From assembly GCA_964564165.1 (NCBI GenBank), contig CAZLZZ010000034.1, forward strand, positions 1-24,673: a stretch of 24,673 nt of DNA, in the 5' to 3' direction. This document shows, piece after piece, positions 6,653 through 12,455 of the stretch. How positions within the stretch are numbered: position 1 is the first letter of the stretch; each line of letters opens with the position of its first letter. A program made the translations under genes and the position numbers. This DNA comes from NORP309 sp964564165. GTDB lineage: Bacteria; Pseudomonadota; Gammaproteobacteria; Xanthomonadales; Marinicellaceae. The notes under the pieces are model-generated. The model worked only from the letters and a program-made list of their open reading frames with translations. It ran no database searches and was not told the DNA's origin.

Positions 6653-8869
6653 ATGGCTACAATTAATTACTACCTAGACAAACCCAATAAGAAAGGGTTG
6701 TCACCAATCCACTTAAGAATTAATTACGATAATACACAGATAAAAGTATCAACATCAATAAGTATTGAAAAAGTAAATTTTGATAAAGTTAAACAACTGG
6801 TTAAACAGTCGGCAAATGATTACTATAGATTAAATCATTATTTAACTTACTTAAAGGTTAGAGCCGACCAACTACTAATAAACTCTAAACAAAAAATAAT
6901 TTCTAAAAGCAGAATAAAAAAAATTCTTACAGAGTATGTTAAAAATTATAAAAAAGATAATAAACTAAATATTGTAGAGGAGCAATTAACACTTTATAGT
7001 ACTGGTTTTACATTTATAGATTTATTTGCTGGAGCTGGAGGTTTTAGTGAAGGTTTTTTACAATCTGAAATATATAACAAGCATTATGATTTTGTATTGG
7101 CCAACGATATTAATGAGAATTGCGAACTAACCCACCTTGTAAGATATAATCACCAATTGAAATTAGATATGGAATTTCTAAAACAAGACATAACAGAGCC
7201 AGATTTTATAGATAATTTATTACAAAAAATTGGTGAAAGAAATATAGATGTGATTTGTGGTGGCCCACCGTGTCAAAGCTTTAGTCTTGCAGGAAAAAGA
7301 AAAAAATTTGACAAAAAAGATGATTTGTTTTCACATTATTTAAATGTAATTAAAACCTTGCAACCAAAATATTTCGTAATGGAAAATGTTAAAGGCATAT
7401 TAACTAAGGAAAAAGGTAAAATCAAAGAAAGGATATTAAATGAAATCAATTCAATTATCGATATTAAAGAAATTCCAAAATTAACTAAATTCATACATAG
7501 TTTAAAGTCAAAGCATGATGATTTTATCGTTGACTGCATAATAAAGCGTATCAAAATTGAACAAGTTACAAAAACAAATGAACACGAAGCTAAGTATAAT
7601 TATATTAAAGCCGTCGAGAATAAATTTAAAAAGCTTACTCCTAAAATAGTTAACTATAAAACCAGTAAATCTGATCCTCGTATTAATACCATAAGACACG
7701 GACTTAATTTATTAGTGAATAATAAACAATGGGAAAATTTAAAACGCGATATTATTAAAGAAAAAGATAATTGCAATATAGATTGTGATAATTTTGTTGA
7801 TGCTTTTAACATGTTTTTAACTGAACTAGGATCTAAAAATATAATTCAAAAAATCGAAGTTGCATTTGATGAATTAAATGTAATAGTAGAATATCGACAG
7901 GATTGCGATGAGATAATCCAAGCGTTAAAAATATATTCCTATGGTTTTGATGAGTGTATTAGTTATATACGTACTTTATGTGACAGAAATAAAAAGAAAG
8001 AGTTATTTGACATAATTGAAAGTATTAGATTGTACAAAATTGAAGAGCCATTTGTTTTAAACGCATCAAATTATGGAGTTCCACAAAATAGGGAAAGGGT
8101 GCTATTTGTAGGTTGTAGAAAAGATCAAAAATTTATTTCAGATATTCCTTCTGCTATTGATGAAAAAAGCAAAGTTTCAATTTTCGAAGCCTTGTATGAT
8201 CTAGATTTTATTGGCAACAATCAAGAAGCGAATTTCTACTGCGATATAAACCTAACAGAACAATACAATGGAACTGCCGAAAGTTTAAAAAAACTTATTA
8301 AAAATAGAGATTCATCAAGCAAAATAAAATCAACATCGTCAAAAGAATCCAAAACCTATGCAGAGTGGAGTAAACAAGGTAGATTAAATGGACGTTTTAA
8401 ACATTCGAGCAAACCCTTTTATGTAAAGAGCCATTTAGCCTTAAAAAATGGCGAGAAGGATTATGATATATTACATAACCATAAAACCAGTAATCAAAAT
8501 AAAGATGTAGTTAAAAGACTAGATATTATTTTAAAAAGCGGTGATTATAAAAAAGCTCAAGCTAATTTAGTTAAAGTAGGATTGTCATCTAATAAACGTA
8601 ATTACAATGTTCTTAAAGTAGATAAACAAAGCCCAACAGTTATGACAATACCAGATGATTATATACACTATAATTGTCCAAGAGCATTAACAGTTAGAGA
8701 AATGGCAAGATTACAATCTTTTGATGATTCATTTGTTTTCCAAGGTAAACGTTCAACAGGTGGTAATAAAAGAAAGACAGAGGTTCCACAGTTTACTCTA
8801 GTTGGTAACGCGATCCCTCCTTTGCTAGCAAGAGCTGTTGCTACTGAAATTTTAAAAAACATCAGATGA
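6653..8869 (+). CDS. C5-cytosine DNA methyltransferase with N-terminal integrase-type arm DNA-binding domain
   Basis: This 738-residue protein methylates cytosine at carbon 5, protecting host DNA from the endonuclease encoded next. The conserved motifs are: I, FIDLFAGAGGFSEGF (121-135); IV, GGPPCQSFSLAG with catalytic Cys207 (203-214); VI, FVMENV (241-246); VIII, QNRERV (478-483); IX, RALTVREMARLQSF (677-690); X, QFTLVGNAIPP (713-723). Two things are odd. Residues 1-40 (ATINYYLDKPNKKGLSPIHL onward) resemble the arm DNA-binding domain of Bacteroidota-type tyrosine recombinases. About 230 residues separate motifs VI and VIII, against roughly 40 in M.HhaI, so there is a large Lys-rich, helical-looking insertion. 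Base composition is far more AT-rich than the fab genes (12 G/C in 7441-7500), which suggests transfer. Its TGA overlaps the next ATG. Confidence 0.93.
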   Translation: MATINYYLDKPNKKGLSPIHLRINYDNTQIKVSTSISIEKVNFDKVKQLVKQSANDYYRLNHYLTYLKVRADQLLINSKQKIISKSRIKKILTEYVKNYKKDNKLNIVEEQLTLYSTGFTFIDLFAGAGGFSEGFLQSEIYNKHYDFVLANDINENCELTHLVRYNHQLKLDMEFLKQDITEPDFIDNLLQKIGERNIDVICGGPPCQSFSLAGKRKKFDKKDDLFSHYLNVIKTLQPKYFVMENVKGILTKEKGKIKERILNEINSIIDIKEIPKLTKFIHSLKSKHDDFIVDCIIKRIKIEQVTKTNEHEAKYNYIKAVENKFKKLTPKIVNYKTSKSDPRINTIRHGLNLLVNNKQWENLKRDIIKEKDNCNIDCDNFVDAFNMFLTELGSKNIIQKIEVAFDELNVIVEYRQDCDEIIQALKIYSYGFDECISYIRTLCDRNKKKELFDIIESIRLYKIEEPFVLNASNYGVPQNRERVLFVGCRKDQKFISDIPSAIDEKSKVSIFEALYDLDFIGNNQEANFYCDINLTEQYNGTAESLKKLIKNRDSSSKIKSTSSKESKTYAEWSKQGRLNGRFKHSSKPFYVKSHLALKNGEKDYDILHNHKTSNQNKDVVKRLDIILKSGDYKKAQANLVKVGLSSNKRNYNVLKVDKQSPTVMTIPDDYIHYNCPRALTVREMARLQSFDDSFVFQGKRSTGGNKRKTEVPQFTLVGNAIPPLLARAVATEILKNIR

Positions 8870-10038
8870 GACAGTTATATAGTTTTGAAGAAGATAATCT
8901 AAGATGCCTAACAGAAAATTCTGTCTCTTTAACACTAATTGAACCAACTAAAATAGGTTTAAAGAAATATATTCTAGATGCAACTGGGCCAGTAAGGAAT
9001 TATTTTGTAACAAATAATCTTCATGATTTTAGCGAACAGTTACAAGGCCCAAACCATAAAGTCTATATTCAAAGCCTGATTTATAACAAATCATCTGTTA
9101 CACCATCAAGAACTTCACTATATAGACCTAATAGCAAACAAGGTGACCCAAGAATTTGGTTTTCTAATTTGCCAAAACATGCTAAACCCAATGATCTTTT
9201 AGCATTGATATATTTTGAAGGGAAAATTCATGTCATTAATATCACACAATATTCAGTTTATGATTTGCTCCATGATTATAAAACAAGCCCTATTAAAGAA
9301 CTCATTTTAGAAATTAATGGTCTTTCCAATATAATCGCAAATGAATTATTATTCAAGTTAAAAAGAATTGCTAGAAACCCAATTGAGTCATTACTAAAGG
9401 CAGATACATCTGTGGGGAGAACATTGGAAACTGCTCTTGGAATAGGGATTAATTCTTCAAAATTGCCAGATTACAAAGGGATAGAACTTAAATCATTTAG
9501 AGCAAAAAAAGGTAATCGCAAAACATTATTTGCTCAAGTAGCCAACTGGAAACTAAGTAAGTTCAAAAGTTCAGCAGAGATATTGGACAACTTCGGGTAT
9601 TGGAGAAAAAATGACTTTAAATTAAATTGTACTGTCTCAGCATTGACCAATAACTCTCAAGGGTTGGGATTAAGAATAGATTCTGATATTAATCGCTTAA
9701 TTGAAAGTTCAAACATATTAGAGATTGGTGATTTTGCGGTATGGACATTAGAGAAGCTACATAATAGGTTGTTAGAAAAACATAAAGAAACATTTTGGGT
9801 TTCAGCTGACTGTATCAAAGAAAATGGAAAAGAATATTTTCACTATAAGAAGGTTAAACATACAAAGAAACCGATTCTTTCACAATTTGATTTATTGTTA
9901 GAACAGGGAATAATTACTTTGGATCACTTAATAAAACGAAACTCAAAAGGCCATGTTAAAGAAAGAGGACCCTTGTTCAAAATCAAGCCAAATAGTTTAG
10001 ATTTGCTGTTTCCTCAAAGTAGCAGTTATAACTTATAG
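8866..10038 (+). CDS. Type II restriction endonuclease, MvaI/BcnI family
   Basis: This 390-residue protein is the restriction partner of the preceding methyltransferase; the start ATG overlaps the methyltransferase stop (ATGA), so translation is probably coupled. The nuclease core shows VGRTLETALGIGINSSKLPD followed by YKGIELKSFR. Glu188, Asp202, Glu207 and Lys209 have spacing 14, 5 and 2, the same as the active-site Glu36, Asp50, Glu55 and Lys57 I recall for MvaI. The C-terminal GHVKERGPLFKIK segment also fits the family. About 180 residues precede the core; they include DATGPVRNYFVTNNLHDFSE and may be an additional DNA-binding part. MvaI and BcnI cut CCWGG and CCSGG, so a CCNGG-like target is plausible but not shown. 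The gene is AT-rich like its partner. Confidence 0.9.
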   Translation: MRQLYSFEEDNLRCLTENSVSLTLIEPTKIGLKKYILDATGPVRNYFVTNNLHDFSEQLQGPNHKVYIQSLIYNKSSVTPSRTSLYRPNSKQGDPRIWFSNLPKHAKPNDLLALIYFEGKIHVINITQYSVYDLLHDYKTSPIKELILEINGLSNIIANELLFKLKRIARNPIESLLKADTSVGRTLETALGIGINSSKLPDYKGIELKSFRAKKGNRKTLFAQVANWKLSKFKSSAEILDNFGYWRKNDFKLNCTVSALTNNSQGLGLRIDSDINRLIESSNILEIGDFAVWTLEKLHNRLLEKHKETFWVSADCIKENGKEYFHYKKVKHTKKPILSQFDLLLEQGIITLDHLIKRNSKGHVKERGPLFKIKPNSLDLLFPQSSSYNL

Positions 10039-10053
10039 ATTTATTGTCATATC

Positions 10054-10488
10054 ATGAGCATACCCAATTACGGAAAAAAACTGATCAAAGACGGTGTACT
10101 TATCTGCGAATCAAAACTGATACACCCGCACGACTTTCAACAAATTTGGGCGCCAGACTTTATGGAGTCGATTGTTTTCTTTTCAGCCAGTAAAGGCAAG
10201 TACATATCATCCTTGAATTTTTTCTGGCAATCCATCTTTTATATGCGAGAAGTCAACAATCAATCACAAGCCGAAGAAATATTTACTTCAACCAATTTGT
10301 ACAAGGTTTCAATCGATGAAGCAAAAGACAAAATTAAAAGCTGCTGCCCTGAATGGTATACAAATCATCAAGATTTAATCCCACAAGCTACTTGGACACA
10401 TATTATTTGGAAAGATAGCAATGATGTGTTTATCTTGTTTGAGGACGACGAAAAATATTATGGTTGGGGATGGGACAGTACTTTTTAA
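10054..10488 (+). CDS. Hypothetical protein, 144 residues
   Basis: I do not recognise this protein. It is a soluble-looking 144-residue chain without signal peptide or membrane segment, rich in aromatic residues (many Trp, Tyr and Phe). Notable parts are IWAPDFMESIVFFSASKGKY, a Cys-Cys pair in KSCCPEWY near residue 98, and a C-terminus with FEDDEKYYGWGWDSTF. It starts 15 bases after the endonuclease stop on the same strand but has no clear Shine-Dalgarno. Its base composition looks closer to the flanking chromosome than to the restriction-modification genes, so it may belong to the host side of the island boundary rather than to the system. Small acidic proteins with this kind of tail are sometimes immunity proteins, but nothing here proves that. 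Confidence 0.75.
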   Translation: MSIPNYGKKLIKDGVLICESKLIHPHDFQQIWAPDFMESIVFFSASKGKYISSLNFFWQSIFYMREVNNQSQAEEIFTSTNLYKVSIDEAKDKIKSCCPEWYTNHQDLIPQATWTHIIWKDSNDVFILFEDDEKYYGWGWDSTF

Positions 10489-10548
10489 TTGTTAATTGTT
10501 AATGGCCAATGAAAGACAGGAAAAATACGATAAGAAAACGAGAAATAT

Positions 10549-11352
10549 ATGAATTGGAAAAAATTAATTATTGGAACATTGAGCTGGAAAAGATTGTTTA
10601 AATCGGTTGCTATTGTCTATGTTCTGGCAACAGTTATGGCATATTTTTATGCCGAGAAATTAATTTTTCCTTATAACCAAAGCAGTTATGATGAAAGTGT
10701 TTCTGGATTGAAGTTTCTTCAGGCCAAAGATGGTACAAAAATTGCTACCCGTTTTTGGAAGGCATCAAATGAAAAGGCTCTGATTCTCTACTTTCATGGC
10801 AACTATATGGACATCGGCCATATGGATGGTATTGCCAAGTTTCTTAATGTCAAAAATTATTCAGTATTGGCCACGGATTACCGCGGTTACGGTTTGTCAC
10901 AAGGCAAACCCAAAGAATCAAATACCTATTCAGATGCACAAATGGTTTATGACTATGCTTTAAAACAAGGGTATAAATATGACAACATCATCATTCTTGG
11001 TCGTTCGGTTGGTTCGGGAATTGCTACAGAGTTGGCTAAAAACAACAAATCAAAAGCCCTGATACTAATTAGCCCCTTTTTATCCGCCTATCGGGTTATC
11101 ACAAAGTTCCCACTGTTATTGTTCGATAAGTTCAACAATATAGCCAAAATAGATAAAGTGGCAACACCACTGTTTATTGTTCATGGGAAAAATGACCAGA
11201 TCATTCCTGCATGGCACAGTGAGAGTTTATTAGAAAAGCACCTAGGAAAGCACAAGATAATATTAATTGAAGGTGCTGGACATAATGATATTTATGCTGA
11301 AGAACACAGAGATTTTATAGATGAGATTGATTTGTTTTTATCTGAAGAATAA
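10549..11352 (+). CDS. Membrane-anchored alpha/beta hydrolase (BEM46/serine aminopeptidase-like)
   Basis: This 267-residue protein has an alpha/beta-hydrolase fold preceded by one hydrophobic segment at about residues 17-36 that should anchor it in the inner membrane. The oxyanion region YFHGNYMDIG is near residue 81, the nucleophile Ser153 lies in GRSVGSG, Asp216 in VHGKNDQIIP, and His245 in GAGHNDIY, giving a full catalytic triad. Such BEM46/YqkD-like hydrolases act on esters or amides, but substrates are rarely known. The gene is followed by a bidirectional terminator shared with rpmA, so it is the end of its transcript. Start ATG follows an AACGAGA-type weak ribosome-binding site. Confidence 0.88.
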   Translation: MNWKKLIIGTLSWKRLFKSVAIVYVLATVMAYFYAEKLIFPYNQSSYDESVSGLKFLQAKDGTKIATRFWKASNEKALILYFHGNYMDIGHMDGIAKFLNVKNYSVLATDYRGYGLSQGKPKESNTYSDAQMVYDYALKQGYKYDNIIILGRSVGSGIATELAKNNKSKALILISPFLSAYRVITKFPLLLFDKFNNIAKIDKVATPLFIVHGKNDQIIPAWHSESLLEKHLGKHKIILIEGAGHNDIYAEEHRDFIDEIDLFLSEE

Positions 11353-11380
11353 ATATTAATTCTAAACATTTCACCCATAA

Positions 11381-11405
11381 AAAAACCCGATTAAATCGGG
11401 TTTTT
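11381..11405. terminator. Bidirectional terminator between hydrolase and rpmA
   Basis: A-run plus ACCCGA (to 11390), short TTAAA loop, then TCGGGT and a T-run to 11405. Because the hairpin is flanked by A's on the left and T's on the right it can stop transcripts from both convergent genes. Confidence 0.88.
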
Positions 11406-11436
11406 ATACTTAAAATATTTAAAAGTATTTAAAATC

Positions 11437-11691
11437 TTAAGCAACAATGTTTATGTGCTGACGATTTTTTGGTCCTTTCTTGCCGAATTTAACAACGCCA
11501 TCTTTTAATGCGAAAAGCGTGTGGTCTTTGCCCATTCCAACATTAACACCAGGATGAACCTTGGTGCCACGTTGACGGATTAAAATGTTTCCTGCCAATA
11601 CTGTCTCGCCGCCATATTTCTTAACGCCGAGGTATTTGGGGTTCGAATCGCGGCCATTCTTGGTACTACCCGCTGCTTTCTTATGTGCCAT
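11437..11691 (-). CDS. rpmA: 50S ribosomal protein L27
   Basis: An 84-residue ribosomal protein whose N-terminus reaches the peptidyl transferase centre. MAHKKAAGSTKNGRDSNPKY and ILIRQRGTKVHPGVNVGMGK are diagnostic of bacterial L27. There is no N-terminal leader peptide of the kind found in Firmicutes. AGGAG lies just upstream of the ATG. It follows rplU by 24 bases on the same transcript and ends at a bidirectional terminator, so obgE, often the next gene in other bacteria, is not part of this operon. Confidence 0.97.
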   Translation of the reverse strand: MAHKKAAGSTKNGRDSNPKYLGVKKYGGETVLAGNILIRQRGTKVHPGVNVGMGKDHTLFALKDGVVKFGKKGPKNRQHINIVA

Positions 11692-11715
11692 GTCTTGTAA
11701 CTCCTAAGCTTTAAT

Positions 11716-12030
11716 TTATTTGATTTTAATTTCTTTGATTTTAATCTCAGTATAACTTTGACGGTGACCCATTTGTTTCATGTGGTGCTTACGTCTCTTA
11801 AACTTGATGATTCTTACTTTCTTAGAACGTCCATTGCTCATGACTTCAGCTTTAACTAAGGCCCCTTTTACGTGAGGTGTACCTACTGAAATTTTTTCTC
11901 CATCTGAAGTCATTAGGATGTCGCTAAAATCAATTTTAGCGCCTTCTTCAAGACCTAACTTTTCAACACGAAGAACATCGCCTTCTTTTACTCTGTACTG
12001 TTTGCCACCAGTAAATATTACTGCATGCAT
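11716..12030 (-). CDS. rplU: 50S ribosomal protein L21
   Basis: A 104-residue ribosomal protein that binds 23S rRNA. MHAVIFTGGKQYRVKEGDVL at the start, VRIIKFKRRKHHMKQMGHRQ near residue 72, and the terminal YTEIKIKEIKIK identify L21. A GGAG site sits 7 bases before the ATG. Transcription is expected from the promoter at 12130-12158, giving a leader of about 90 bases. The rplU-rpmA order is the universal bacterial arrangement. Confidence 0.97.
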   Translation of the reverse strand: MHAVIFTGGKQYRVKEGDVLRVEKLGLEEGAKIDFSDILMTSDGEKISVGTPHVKGALVKAEVMSNGRSKKVRIIKFKRRKHHMKQMGHRQSYTEIKIKEIKIK

Positions 12031-12129
12031 GATTTTTCTCCAAAAATTGTATTGTTTTAAACGCTACGACCAATGTAATCAATGCAGACAAGGTCATAAG
12101 CTAGTAGTGCACTATGCACAAGGACGGCG

Positions 12130-12158
12130 ATTTTACTGGTTTGTTATGAAGTGGTCAA
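12130..12158 (-). promoter_or_regulatory. Sigma-70 promoter of rplU-rpmA
   Basis: On the minus strand TTGACC (12158-12153) is followed after exactly 17 bases by TAAAAT (12135-12130). This is the best-matched promoter in the window and is oriented toward rplU. Start near 12123 gives a leader of about 93 bases that begins with a small GTGCA-TAG-TGCAC hairpin. Confidence 0.75.
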
Positions 12159-12209
12159 CTTTTATTCACTAATTTTATCTATAAGAGTGAATTAAATTGT
12201 GTTTTAGGG

Positions 12210-12317
12210 GTAGGTTGGCGCAGAGCTTGCGAAGCCCAACAAGGTTATCTCTGAATATTGTTCATGAGTTAACTTGATTTCTTTTGTTGGACTTCCGTAC
12301 CTCAACAGCCAACCTAC
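12210..12317. mobile_element. MITE-like element, 108 bp, between rplU and uvrA
   Basis: The ends are perfect 10-base inverted repeats, GTAGGTTGGC (12210-12219) and GCCAACCTAC (12308-12317). A second inverted pair, CCAACAA (12236-12242) and TTGTTGG (12284-12290), is nested inside, and the left half has a small GCTTGCGAAGC hairpin. No coding capacity is present. The TAGGTTGG...CCCAACA pattern is like REP/MITE families seen in many bacteria. It occupies the divergent region between the rplU and uvrA promoters. No clear target-site duplication is seen. Confidence 0.7.
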
Positions 12318-12455
12318 AAATCATCTGCTCCCCCTGTAGACAATAATTTTTTTCTTCATGTCATTCAAGACCTTCAAGGTAAAAGTCATTTATATTTAGC
12401 AAACCCATCCAAAATAAGCTAAACTATATGGTTTTCTGCAATATATAAAACCAAA

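Noticed and set aside
11918..12172. Plus-strand 84-codon frame across the rplU start
   Set aside because: Antisense to rplU and its promoter, with no ribosome-binding site or recognisable protein.
12400..12455. LexA (SOS) box before uvrA
   Set aside because: CTATATGGTTTTCTG near 12423 only loosely resembles the CTGT-N8-ACAG consensus; the second half-site is absent.
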